From NCBI RefSeq assembly GCF_009938205.1, contig NZ_AP019655.1, forward strand, positions 1,116,001 through 1,180,000: 64,000 nt of DNA. The letters are read 5' to 3'. The notes below the pieces were generated by a model. It saw nothing but the letters and a program-made list of their open reading frames with translations, did no database searches and was not told the origin of the DNA. Shown piece after piece: positions 18,453-29,200 of this stretch (position 1 is the first letter of the stretch; each line of letters opens with the position of its first letter). The translations under genes and the position numbers were made by a program. Origin of the DNA: Vibrio panuliri. GTDB lineage: Bacteria; Pseudomonadota; Gammaproteobacteria; Enterobacterales; Vibrionaceae.

Positions 18453-18914
18453 ATGACCAGTTCTAACACCGATTCTTTGCTGCCACTCGACGCACTAGCA
18501 TTGCCTGAACTACCAAGTTGGTTTCCTCTTGCTTGGGGATGGTGGGCTGCCTTTGCTAGCGTCATCGCGGTATTTGCCGCCATTGTGTTCTATCTCCGCT
18601 GGAAGCGAAAACGCTTAGCACCGAAAAAAACTGCGCTTCTCTTGATACAACGAGAAAAACCTGCGGCCGCTTTAGAATTAGTTCGCCAAGCTGCACTTTG
18701 TTATTTTCCTCGAGAGCAAATTGCCCACTTAACTGGCAAAGAATGGTATGAATTTTTGGACTCACAAGTCGACCAACCTCTTTTCTCGACTAACTCTGAC
18801 TTGTGGCAAAACCTGCTTTACAGCAAGCAGCCGGTAGACAACCACGAAGAGTTGGTTCAGCACTGTTATCAATGGGTAGAGCAAGCTCTACCACCGAAAA
18901 AAAGGGGCGCATAG
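18453..18914 (+). CDS. DUF4381-like membrane protein, Bat operon
   Basis: 153 aa. One membrane helix (about 32-50) follows a short N-terminal part with LPELPSWFPLAWGWW, a pattern typical of DUF4381 proteins. A basic stretch (RWKRKR) follows the helix, so the rest is cytoplasmic. The soluble part has LTGKEWYEFLD. These small proteins occur between DUF58 and VWA genes in MoxR operons, and probably tether the complex to the membrane. The gene ends directly at the start codon of the next. Confidence 0.8.
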   Translation: MTSSNTDSLLPLDALALPELPSWFPLAWGWWAAFASVIAVFAAIVFYLRWKRKRLAPKKTALLLIQREKPAAALELVRQAALCYFPREQIAHLTGKEWYEFLDSQVDQPLFSTNSDLWQNLLYSKQPVDNHEELVQHCYQWVEQALPPKKRGA

Positions 18915-19875
18915 TTGGCACATTTCGAATTTGTTTGGTGGCCTTTTCTGTTATTACTGCCGTTACCACTGGCGGTCTATTTTCTGCTGCCTCCGGCAAA
19001 ATCGGAAACGCCAATTTACCTGCCCTATCTCCCAACCAACTTGGCAGGCACCAGCGTTAAAAACCATTTTTCCAAACTCCTTGCGGGGTTAATTTGGGGT
19101 TGTTTGCTTGTCGCTTGTGCTCGCCCAGTTTGGTATGGCGAACCTGTAATCCATCAGCCGGAACATCGAGACTTAATGCTTGTGGTCGATTTGTCTGGTT
19201 CAATGGAACAAGAGGATATGCTTTATGATGGCGACTACGTTGATCGCTTAAGCGCGGTAAAACGGGTGTTATCAGACTTTATTGCACAACGTGAAGGGGA
19301 TCGACTGGGTTTGGTCTTTTTTGCCGATCACGCCTATCTGCAAACACCACTCACTTTCGACCGTCATGCGGTTAGTGAGCAACTTAATCAGTCAGTGTTA
19401 AACCTAATTGGTGCTAAAACTGCGATTGGTGAAGGTATCGGTCTTGCAACCAAGACCTTTGTCGACAGTAAAGCACCACAAAGAGTCATCGTGCTACTAA
19501 GTGATGGTAGCAACACTGCTGGCGTGCTTGACCCAATAGAAGCCGCGAAAATCGCCAAGAAATACCATGCCACCATCTACACCGTCGGTGTGGGTGCGGG
19601 TGAAATGGAAGTGAAGCAGTTTTTCTTTTCGAGAAAGGTCAACACGGCTCGAGATCTGGACGAAGATACATTAAGCAAGATCGCACAACTCACTGGGGGT
19701 CAATACTTCCGAGCGAGAAACAGCGACGAATTAAGTAAGATTTACCAAACCATCAACCAAATGGAACCCATTAGCCAAGCGACACAAACTTGGCGACCAC
19801 AGCAAGAGTGGTTTCGCTACCCGCTTGCGATTGCGCTCCTGTTAAGCGTGACTTTGATTATTGTGAGAAGAGACC

Positions 19876-19883
<8 letters not shown>
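18915..19883 (+). CDS. VWA-domain membrane protein, BatA-like
   Basis: 322 aa starting at a TTG codon that abuts the preceding stop; no better ATG start fits the N-terminus FEFVWWPFLLLLPLPLAVYFLLPP, a membrane helix. A second helix lies near 55-70, then a VWA domain with an intact metal site (DLSGSM near residue 94, DGSNTAG further on), and a last helix near the C-terminus (YPLAIALLLSVTLIIV). In Bacteroides-type Bat operons, BatA proteins are membrane VWA proteins linked to stress tolerance. The end overlaps the next gene by 8 bp. Confidence 0.88.
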
Positions 19884-21938
<2,055 letters not shown>

Positions 21939-21945
<7 letters not shown>

Positions 21946-23564
21946 AACTATCTCGTCGCTCTCAGCTTATTTTGCTTACCATCGCCAGTTGGTTGATTAG
22001 CTTTACCGCTAACGCAGGCAACCTAACAGCAACGGTTTCCAGTAACCAAGTAACCAAAGCCGAAGTGTTTCAACTTAGGCTCACTTATGATGCGAAAGTC
22101 GATTCGGACAGCCTCAACTTTGCTGTGTTAGAGCAAAACTTTTTCTTAGGGCAACCGAGCTTTGGAAGTTCACTCAATTATGTCAACGGTAAACGTAGTA
22201 GTCGTAGCGAATGGACCATCGCGCTTAAAGCGAAACAGTTGGGCACATTGACGATTCCCTCTTTCTTCATTGAAGGGAATCAATCACAGCCAATCAACAT
22301 TCAGGTTTCGCAAGATAACGATCTGCCAAAACCGAGCGAACTGGCACAAATTCAAAGCCAGTTGGAGAAAAAGACACTCTACCCAAATGAGAGTACCCAG
22401 CTTAAGACTCGTCTGATCATCAAAGCCGATCCTCGCCGCTTGCAAAATGTGCAAATCTCACCTCCAGAAGGGGATGGTTTTACAGTGAAGCAGGTCGGTC
22501 AACCTAATCAATATCAAACGGTGATTAACGGCTTGGAAGCGACAGTGGTCGATCAAACTTTTGACATCGCAGCAACGCAATCAGGGGAGCAGCAACTCAA
22601 TAGCTTAGGGTTTAGTGCAACCTTTGTATTTGGCAGTAACCGAAGCGGCACAACGAAACTGCTGCCAGTAAAAATTGCGGCGGAATCACTTTCTATCAAC
22701 GTAAAACCAAAGCCGACAGATTCAAACAACGCTTGGCTGCCAACCACTGAGCTAGACCTGTCACAAACTTGGATTGATGCCCAAGGCAACGCATTAGACA
22801 GCAATACCCAGCAACTCGCAGTAAAAGTCGGCGATTCGATTACTCGCCAACTGACATTAACCATTCAAGGTATCGAAGCAGAAAACTTCCCAAATATCTT
22901 AGTCTCTTACCCTCAAGCAGTACGCCAATACGCTGAAAAGCCGCAGTTCACACAGCTGGAAAATGGCGCGACGCAAATGACGGTGCAGCAAGTACTGATT
23001 GCGCAGCACCAAGGTAACGTCTCCTTACCGCCTGTCGTAGTAGAGTGGTTTAATACACAAGCAGAACAAAAACAACTGAGTCAAACCTCTGGGCTTAAAC
23101 TAAAAATTGAAGCGGCTGCAATGGGGACACCCCAACCTGTCGTGATAGCAAAAGACCAAGCCAGATCTAGCGATTCAAATTCGGGAATTTGGCCTTATCT
23201 AACCGCACTGTTTGCAACGCTATGGGTTTTAACGTTGGTATGGCACATAAAGTCTCGTATAAACGTAATGCCAGTAAAGCATATTGGCACTGAGGAAGAT
23301 GGCCTAAAAATACAACTCATCGAGGCGGTCAAAAGTGGTGATCACGCCAAGACTCAATTTCTGGCAACGCGCTGGCTCAAAAACCAAACGCACAAAAGCG
23401 CGGCAACAATAAATGAGATTCATCAAGAACTGCAGGCAATGGCGGCAAGCCAATATGGCAATCAATCTCCGGCTTGGTCAAACAAAACGCTGATTAAGTT
23501 AATTCATAAACTGGATAAACAAACTCAAGATAAGACGACCAAGTATAAATTGCCCAAACTTTAA
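21939..23564 (+). CDS. BatD-like protein (oxygen-tolerance family)
   Basis: 541 aa. A signal peptide (cleavage after TANA) precedes a long periplasmic part made of Ig-like strands, typical of BatD, with GNLTATVSSNQVTKAEVFQLRLTYD at the start (key elements only). A membrane helix lies near 410-430 (LTALFATLWVLTLVW), followed by a cytoplasmic tail. BatD closes most Bat operons and is thought to work with the VWA proteins at the membrane. It overlaps the end of the preceding gene by 7 bp, which supports one six-gene transcription unit. Confidence 0.88.
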
Positions 23565-23570
23565 TCATAC

Positions 23571-23596
23571 AATATTCCATAAAAGGAATATTTCTT
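23571..23596 (+). terminator. Hairpin after the Bat operon
   Basis: AATATTCC and GGAATATT form an 8-bp stem around a 6-nt loop, followed by TCTT. It lies 7 bp after the batD-like stop. The T tail is short, so termination may be incomplete. Confidence 0.55.
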
Positions 23597-23686
23597 GCAT
23601 GATTTATGGTAATCAACGAACCTTTGCCGCTATTTAAAGTCTACTTCTATAATAAGTAGGTGAGCGGTAATACAACGGGGAGTGCC

Positions 23687-23854
23687 ATGTCTGCAATTAA
23701 AAAAGAGCAAGTCGGCAAATATTATCGAATACTCTATTTTGATGGTGAGAAAATTGTTGAAATGACGGTGCCTGCCGAGACTCGATCTCAAGCGATTGAG
23801 GTACTCAAGCAGTACGGTTATAGCGCCAGTGATATTTTTTCTATTTACCCTTAA
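23687..23854 (+). CDS. Small conserved-looking protein, unknown function
   Basis: 55 aa from the ATG at 23687, chosen because GGGGAG lies 5 bp upstream; an in-frame start 27 bp earlier has no such site. The protein has a beta-alpha-like pattern: YYRILYFDGEKIVEMTVPA, then a helix SQAIEVLKQYG. There is no signal peptide or membrane helix. A strong terminator directly after the stop supports a real, separately expressed gene. I do not recognise the family. Confidence 0.7.
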   Translation: MSAIKKEQVGKYYRILYFDGEKIVEMTVPAETRSQAIEVLKQYGYSASDIFSIYP

Positions 23855-23855
23855 T

Positions 23856-23882
23856 AACGGCAGCCAACAGCTGCCGTTTTTT
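23856..23882 (+). terminator. Terminator after the 55-aa gene
   Basis: AACGGCAGC and GCTGCCGTT form a perfect 9-bp stem around CAACA, followed by TTTTTATT. It directly borders the stop of the convergent GGDEF gene and may serve mainly the plus strand. Confidence 0.9.
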
Positions 23883-25998
23883 ATTCCAGCACGGTTTCCA
23901 AACCACCGTTAATAAGATTGCGCCCTTTCGCTTTGGCTGCATATAAAGCTTTGTCGGCATGATTGTACAGCGTGTCAAAATTAAAGTCGTCACGCTTCAT
24001 TTTGGTGACAGTGTAACCCACAGAGACAGTTAAAACGCCACGTCCATCATTGTCAGCATGCGGAATCGCTTCTTCTTCAATACTTGAACGTATTTTTTCA
24101 GCCAATCTTGCGACTTGCGATTCATCTTTATTTGCCACCAGCAAAGCAAACTCTTCGCCGCCAATTCGGCAAAACACTTCGTTCGACTGCTCTGCCCTTT
24201 TTTGTAACAACCCACCAACACGCATCAACGCGATATCGCCCTGCATATGACCATAGTAATTGTTGTACAAGCCAAAATGGTCGATATCGACCAGAATCAA
24301 TGCGAACGTCTCCTCAACCTGCTTGTTGCTATCGCATATTTCTTCCATGACAGCTTCAAGCATACGACGGTTGCCAAGACGGGTTAATGGATCCATTTTT
24401 GCTAAAATCTCAAGCTGCTCATTAGCTTGCTGCAACTCTTTCGTGCGCGCTTTAACTTCTTGTTCCAATGTTTCATTGAGCACATGAACCGCCTCTTGAG
24501 CCCTAGTGCGCAACAACACTTCACTTAAGTTTGATGCAAACATCCGGATCACTTCGCGCAATTGATGGGTTAATGGTGAACGGCGGATAAGGTTATCTGC
24601 CGCAATAAACGCAATCGGCTCGCCAGAACTACTGGTGAGCATCGTCATCGCGGTCCAACCAAAACCAACAATATGAAAATCATGATAAATCGGCACCGAC
24701 TCTTCAAATACCACCTCATTGGGATTTGAACGGGCATTATCAACAATAGTTCTATCGACTATTTCTGAGCGGTAATAGGACTCATCAACAACATTACCGT
24801 GAATGTCTGTACCCCACGTTCCTTGCATATAAGAGCAATTTTCATCGGTGAGAAACACCGCAAGGCGGTCAATACCAAGTCGCGTGATACCAAAGGTCAC
24901 TGCGGACTTACACACATCACGCACCGTCATACAACGGGAAAGTTCAACCATACTTGCGTGCAGCATACGCACATTTTGCTCTTGGCGTTTACGAATATAA
25001 ATTTGTGAAAGCAATGAGCCAAAAGACTCAAGCATTTGCTTTTGATAGGAGGTGATCGGGAAGCGATGAATAAAGTTATCCAATGCAACCCAACCAATGG
25101 TATCTCCACCGTCACGCAAAATAAGCATGCCATTCCACCCCTGCCCGATGACGTTACCATCATTGTAAAGGGGGGCATCTTCAATCACGATTAGGCTTTC
25201 ACTTCCTTCAAACAGAGCGTTGATGTAGGCTTCTTCCAAATGATGGAGATCATACTGAGTATGATGAATGTCGGTGGTATTGCCTTTCTCATCTGTCCCA
25301 TAGGTGCCACTAAAGCAGCGTTTCTTAATATCGAGTAGCATCAACGCCACCCGATCAATCCCCAGATGACCACGAATAGACTCGACGGCAAAACGGTGCA
25401 AATCATCCAAGGTTTCCGGGTTGGATATCTCGACAGCGATTTTTTGCACCAGCTTCATATCTTCAATAAACTGTTCGCGTTGCTGGATCACATCAAGATA
25501 CTTTGCTTCCTTAATATCACGCTGCCGATACTCTCGCGTTGCTTCAAGTTCAGCGCGTAAGCATTGCCAGCGCGCTGCAACAATCTGCATTAAATCTAAC
25601 GAGCTATCTTCGCTAGCTTGGGTCACTTTTTGCGAGTTTGCATTGTCGATAATTAAGTAAGTGCGGGCTTGGCTATGGTTATCTAACACAAAAAGATAAG
25701 TTTCAACGTCGCTGCTGGTGCGGCTTTTAAAGTGGCTACTAGACATCGTCAGAGGAATCATTCCATCGCAGGTATCAAACTGCGCCCCCCACGACCAAAA
25801 AGATTCTGAGTACTTATTTGGATCACTAGGCTCACCAATAAAGTGGACGATTTTGCGCGAGCGACACAGCTCTTGCTCAGAGACGATACTCAACGATTTA
25901 GGCTCAACTAAAGCGTCAAGATGCTCAAATAAAGCATTCGCTAAAAACTTATGATTTCTTGCTGACATGATGTCTTTAAGTAGTGCGCGCGCAAACAT
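23881..25998 (-). CDS. Diguanylate cyclase with two GAF-like sensor domains
   Basis: 705 aa, soluble. Two GAF-like domains lie at about 195-345 and 355-500; both contain matching segments (IDRVALMLLD with GTYGTDEKGN, and IDRLAVFLTDE with GTWGTDIHGN), so they arose by duplication. A coiled coil (about 505-540) leads to a GGDEF domain. Its active site is intact as GGEEF (613-617) and DPLTRLGNRR, VDIDHFGLYNN are present, so it should make c-di-GMP. The RxxD inhibitory site expected five residues before GGEEF is not seen. The N-terminal 190 residues are an unassigned domain. The gene has a long upstream gap and seems monocistronic. Confidence 0.9.
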   Translation of the reverse strand: MFARALLKDIMSARNHKFLANALFEHLDALVEPKSLSIVSEQELCRSRKIVHFIGEPSDPNKYSESFWSWGAQFDTCDGMIPLTMSSSHFKSRTSSDVETYLFVLDNHSQARTYLIIDNANSQKVTQASEDSSLDLMQIVAARWQCLRAELEATREYRQRDIKEAKYLDVIQQREQFIEDMKLVQKIAVEISNPETLDDLHRFAVESIRGHLGIDRVALMLLDIKKRCFSGTYGTDEKGNTTDIHHTQYDLHHLEEAYINALFEGSESLIVIEDAPLYNDGNVIGQGWNGMLILRDGGDTIGWVALDNFIHRFPITSYQKQMLESFGSLLSQIYIRKRQEQNVRMLHASMVELSRCMTVRDVCKSAVTFGITRLGIDRLAVFLTDENCSYMQGTWGTDIHGNVVDESYYRSEIVDRTIVDNARSNPNEVVFEESVPIYHDFHIVGFGWTAMTMLTSSSGEPIAFIAADNLIRRSPLTHQLREVIRMFASNLSEVLLRTRAQEAVHVLNETLEQEVKARTKELQQANEQLEILAKMDPLTRLGNRRMLEAVMEEICDSNKQVEETFALILVDIDHFGLYNNYYGHMQGDIALMRVGGLLQKRAEQSNEVFCRIGGEEFALLVANKDESQVARLAEKIRSSIEEEAIPHADNDGRGVLTVSVGYTVTKMKRDDFNFDTLYNHADKALYAAKAKGRNLINGGLETVLE

Positions 25999-26493
25999 GG
26001 TGATCTTAACTCGTATTGAAATTTATTTTCCCGCAGCACCAAACTATCACCCAGCCATATGCAATCATATTTATTTTGAAGCATGCTGTTAACTCACTCG
26101 CAGTTAACAGTGATGAGTTTTTTTATACATGAGGCCTCTTGCATTTTTTGACCTTATTTCCATTTTTTGCATTTTCGCGATCATGGTGGCAAAGACCTGA
26201 ACGACAACGAAAATGGACAATCTTGTCACTCCGGTTATCAAGTTCTACTCTGTTTATTAGACACAAGGTATGATTTGTGGAAAAGTTTCATCATGGCACC
26301 TAACGCAAGCTTATTGCGTGAGTTAGGAATAACAATAAATAACAACGATACCCAAGTCGCTTCAAAAGACGGATTCAGAGCGTCTCAACTGATTCGAGAA
26401 TGAGCATGTAGAGGCTTTATTGCCGCTTATTTTCGAGCTCATCGGTGAGGCTACTTGGAACACGCCCAAATAATGGGCATAACAAAGATAATA
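25999..26493. other. Long gap between divergent genes, with one palindrome
   Basis: About 495 bp between the GGDEF gene and the L,D-transpeptidase gene. CTGTTAACT and AGTTAACAG form a perfect 9-bp inverted repeat with a 7-bp spacer at 26086-26110, followed by a T run. It could be a terminator for an unrecognised transcript or an operator. A partial inverted repeat (CCTAAC...GTTAGG) lies near 26298-26326. Open frames here begin only with TTG and look random. Confidence 0.5.
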
Positions 26494-27000
26494 ATGAAGT
26501 TTTTACTATCACTTTTGTTCGTCGTCCTATCAGCGTCAGTCTACTCAGAGACAGATATTTCTGTCCCCAGCGCTGTGTCAGTCAATAAAGTTACCGTTGA
26601 TAAATCCAAACGACGCTTATATCTGATGAACAACGATCAAGTTGTTCGAGAGTTTCGCATTGCTCTTGGCAAACGGCCCGTAGGACATAAGGTTTACGAA
26701 GGTGATCAGCGTACGCCTGAAGGGATATACAAGCTCGAATTTGTTATGGAGGACTCGCAGTTCTACCGTTCGATTCACATCAGTTACCCCAATGAACAAG
26801 ATGTTGCCTTTGCTCAGCGGTTAAACCTAAACCCTGGGGGTGATATTAAGATTCACGGTCAGAAAAATGGTGAGTTACGCCCTAGTAAGTTTGTGCAAAG
26901 CTTTGACTGGACGGATGGCTGTATTGCACTCACCAACGAAGAGATGGATGAGTTGCTGTCTCTAGTGAAAGTCGGCACGCCGATTGAAATCTTGCCATAA
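26494..27000 (+). CDS. Periplasmic L,D-transpeptidase (YkuD family)
   Basis: 168 aa from the ATG at 26494, which gives a normal signal peptide (cleavage after SVYS). The YkuD catalytic region is present: His in IKIHGQ and the nucleophile Cys in DWTDGCIALTNEEMDELL. The start of the domain is VTVDKSKRRLYLMNND. It is a compact form of the family with no other domain. It acts on peptidoglycan peptide stems, either making 3-3 crosslinks or attaching proteins. A terminator follows at once, so it is probably expressed alone. Confidence 0.9.
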   Translation: MKFLLSLLFVVLSASVYSETDISVPSAVSVNKVTVDKSKRRLYLMNNDQVVREFRIALGKRPVGHKVYEGDQRTPEGIYKLEFVMEDSQFYRSIHISYPNEQDVAFAQRLNLNPGGDIKIHGQKNGELRPSKFVQSFDWTDGCIALTNEEMDELLSLVKVGTPIEILP

Positions 27001-27010
27001 GAAGCGCATC

Positions 27011-27041
27011 AAAAAAGCCGAACGAAATGTTCGGCTCTTTC
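27011..27041. terminator. Bidirectional terminator
   Basis: AGCCGAAC and GTTCGGCT form an 8-bp stem around a short loop. The plus strand has CTCTTT after it; the minus strand has a run of six T, serving the yhfA-like gene. Confidence 0.88.
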
Positions 27042-27058
27042 CATAAAGAATTGGGTAA

Positions 27059-27460
27059 CTAGGCGATGATTTCCCAGCTATGAGTCATCTTAACGCCTTC
27101 ACCTAACATCAAGCAGACCGAACAATACTTTTCCAAAGATGCTGACGTCACTTGCTCAACCGTGTCAGCATCAAGATCTTCACCAGATACTTCAAAATGA
27201 ATATTAACCTGCGTGAAGATACGCGGTGGTGTCTCGCGACGCTCTGTTGTGAGTTTCGCTGTACAGGAAGCGACGTTTTTACCCGCTTGTTTCAACCCGT
27301 CAACAACGTCAACAGAACTGCAGCCACCCGCCGCCATTAACACCATTTCCATCGGGCTTGGCGCCGTTGCACCACCATTACCATCCATGACAATTGAATG
27401 GCCTGATTGAGATTGACCCAAGAACTTAAAATCTTCGATCCATTTTACTTCTGCTTGCAT
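27059..27460 (-). CDS. yhfA: OsmC-family protein, YhfA type
   Basis: 133 aa from the ATG at 27460; AGAGAAG is 6 bp upstream. The sequence follows E. coli YhfA closely (recalled): MQAEVKWIEDFKFLG, DGNGGATAPSPMEMVLMAAGGCSSVDVV in part, KYCSVCLMLGEGVKMTHSWEI. The two family Cys are in GGCSSVD and KYCSV; a third Cys (SVC) is extra compared with my recollection of E. coli. OsmC-type proteins remove organic hydroperoxides, but the YhfA branch is poorly characterised. It follows the oxidoreductase gene by 13 bp on the same strand, so they may be one operon. Confidence 0.88.
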   Translation of the reverse strand: MQAEVKWIEDFKFLGQSQSGHSIVMDGNGGATAPSPMEMVLMAAGGCSSVDVVDGLKQAGKNVASCTAKLTTERRETPPRIFTQVNIHFEVSGEDLDADTVEQVTSASLEKYCSVCLMLGEGVKMTHSWEIIA

Positions 27461-27473
27461 CTGCACTTCTCTT

Positions 27474-28469
27474 TTATATAGCATCTTGGGGGAAAACGAC
27501 CCCAGTTTGACGACGAATTTCTGTCAACAGTTTAGCGACGATCAGCGAACGCGTTTTACGTGCTGGATTCATTTTATTATTGTAGAACTGCTCGGCAAAA
27601 TCGAGCGTTTCATAAAACATAGGATTGGCATGTTGCTCAAGCGTCAAATCTTCTGGTTCTTGACCACGCATGATTTTCGTGACCTTTTTACCCGTTGAAA
27701 TCATCTCGACTTGCAGTACACCTTGCTCACCTTGAATTTCACTCGGCAGTTTTGAGTCACTAGTCTTTGAGTGTTGTAGAACCACCTCAAAGCCATCATA
27801 GTTGAGCAGTACGCTACCGCTTCCATCCACGCCAGATTTAAGCAGTTGAGCCTGTGCTTGCACACTTTGAGGCTCACCAAATAATGCGACAGCTGACGAT
27901 AGACAGTAAAAACCAATATCCATAATTGAGCCATTGGCAAACTCTGGATTGAATGTATTGGGATTCTCTCCTGCCAAGTATTTAGGGTAACGTGAGGAGT
28001 ACTGACAATAACTGATGAATGCTTTGCTAATCGGTCCAATATGCTCAAGTTGAGCTTGCAGTAGCTTAAAGTTTGGCGCATGCATCGACATAAAAGCCTC
28101 ATAAAGCAGCACTTGATGCTCTTCGGCAACGGCAAACATTTGTTGCGCCAGTTTTTCATTGGCCGCTAATGGCTTTTCGCAAATCACATGTTTACCCGCA
28201 CGCATCATTTGCATCGCTTGGGGGGCATGCAGTGAGTTGGGGCTAGCAATATACACCACATCTATATCGTCACTACTTGCTAAGGCTTGCAAGTCGTCAA
28301 ACAAGCGTGGTTGCGATTCAAGATTTGAATACTTCTCAGCGAACTGAGCAGCGCTCGATAATGAACGCGAGTAAATCGCAGCAAGTTGATATTTGCCACT
28401 CACCAAAGCAGCATCAATAAACTGGTCGGTAATCCAGTTAGTACCTATAACAGCAAGTCTTATCATCAT
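27474..28469 (-). CDS. Gfo/Idh/MocA family oxidoreductase
   Basis: 331 aa. The N-terminal Rossmann part reads IRLAVIGTNWITDQF, with the loop VVYIASPNSLHAPQAMQMMRAGKHVICEKPLA (residues about 71-102; EKPLA carries the catalytic-region Lys). The C-terminal part is the usual alpha/beta substrate domain. Substrate unknown; these NAD(P) enzymes act on sugars, inositols or related compounds. The gene starts 2 bp after the LysE-type exporter gene, so the exporter, oxidoreductase and yhfA may be read together. A second Met directly follows the first, so the start may be 3 bp shorter. Confidence 0.88.
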   Translation of the reverse strand: MMIRLAVIGTNWITDQFIDAALVSGKYQLAAIYSRSLSSAAQFAEKYSNLESQPRLFDDLQALASSDDIDVVYIASPNSLHAPQAMQMMRAGKHVICEKPLAANEKLAQQMFAVAEEHQVLLYEAFMSMHAPNFKLLQAQLEHIGPISKAFISYCQYSSRYPKYLAGENPNTFNPEFANGSIMDIGFYCLSSAVALFGEPQSVQAQAQLLKSGVDGSGSVLLNYDGFEVVLQHSKTSDSKLPSEIQGEQGVLQVEMISTGKKVTKIMRGQEPEDLTLEQHANPMFYETLDFAEQFYNNKMNPARKTRSLIVAKLLTEIRRQTGVVFPQDAI

Positions 28470-28471
28470 TT

Positions 28472-29086
28472 CTACACAGTAAATACAACACGAAGGGCTA
28501 ACAGAATAAGAATGATGCCAGAAAGTCTATCAATCAACTGTGCTTGATTACGTATTTTATCAATAAGCTTGGGACTCGATAGTAGAAACGTAATCAATGT
28601 GTACCACAAACCGTCAACGATTAATGGTGTGAGCACAATAATAGACTTACTCGCAACATCACTGCCGATAGCAATAAATTGGCTAAATAGAGCAATAAAA
28701 AACAACGCAATCTTTGGGCTAAGTATTGAGATAAAGAAACCTTCTCGAGCCGACTGCATTAGAGTGGTTTGTTCGCCTGACTCCAACTTAGCCGCAACAC
28801 CACCTTTAGAGCGAAGTGCGTTCACGCCCAAGTAAGCCAAATAAGCCGCCCCAGCATAAGCGATGGTTTTAAAAAGCAAAGGAGACTGCTGCAGAACCAC
28901 CGCGAGACCAATTAAGGTGATAAAAGCGTAAATGCCGATACCTAACGCATGCGCCCAAGCCGTGACAAAACCATTTGAACGCCCACCAGCTAAACTGTGC
29001 TTTGCCACCACGGCAAGGCTAGGCCCTGGCGACATTGCGCCAAGTAAGCATATGGTAAATAAAGAGAACCAAACTGTAAGAGTCAT
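28472..29086 (-). CDS. LysE/RhtB family exporter
   Basis: 204 aa with about six membrane helices. The N-terminus has the family signature GAMSPGPSLAVVAKHSLAGGRSNGFVTAWAHALGIGIYAF (residues about 16-54, key elements). LysE/RhtB proteins export amino acids or similar small molecules. It is the first gene of a three-gene run on the minus strand. Its upstream region carries two palindromic sites that look like LysR boxes, and a LysR gene lies just beyond, so induction by that regulator is likely. Confidence 0.88.
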   Translation of the reverse strand: MTLTVWFSLFTICLLGAMSPGPSLAVVAKHSLAGGRSNGFVTAWAHALGIGIYAFITLIGLAVVLQQSPLLFKTIAYAGAAYLAYLGVNALRSKGGVAAKLESGEQTTLMQSAREGFFISILSPKIALFFIALFSQFIAIGSDVASKSIIVLTPLIVDGLWYTLITFLLSSPKLIDKIRNQAQLIDRLSGIILILLALRVVFTV

Positions 29087-29137
29087 ACTATGTAATCAAT
29101 AAAAAAGGATGAAGAACAACTTACTCTCGATTAGAAA

Positions 29138-29150
29138 TGATTTGAAATCA
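29138..29150. promoter_or_regulatory. Palindromic T-N11-A site, LysR-box-like (distal to lysR, proximal to exporter)
   Basis: TGATTTGAAATCA is a perfect palindrome with a central base and fits the T-N11-A pattern of LysR sites. It lies 52-64 bp upstream of the exporter start codon. Confidence 0.7.
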
Positions 29151-29165
29151 AAGTTACTCATAGTT

Positions 29166-29186
29166 GCTATGATTTCAAATCATAGC
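29166..29186. promoter_or_regulatory. Second palindromic LysR-box-like site
   Basis: The same core (TGATTTCAAATCA, 29170-29182) sits inside a longer perfect palindrome of 21 bp with arms GCTATGATTT and AAATCATAGC. The centre is 32 bp, about three helical turns, from the centre of the first site, so two dimers would bind on the same DNA face. Confidence 0.75.
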
Positions 29187-29200
29187 ATTCATCTCAACAG

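Noticed and set aside
26167..26403. 78-aa frame starting at TTG upstream of the L,D-transpeptidase
   Set aside because: Non-ATG start, no ribosome site and no recognisable sequence; composition looks random.
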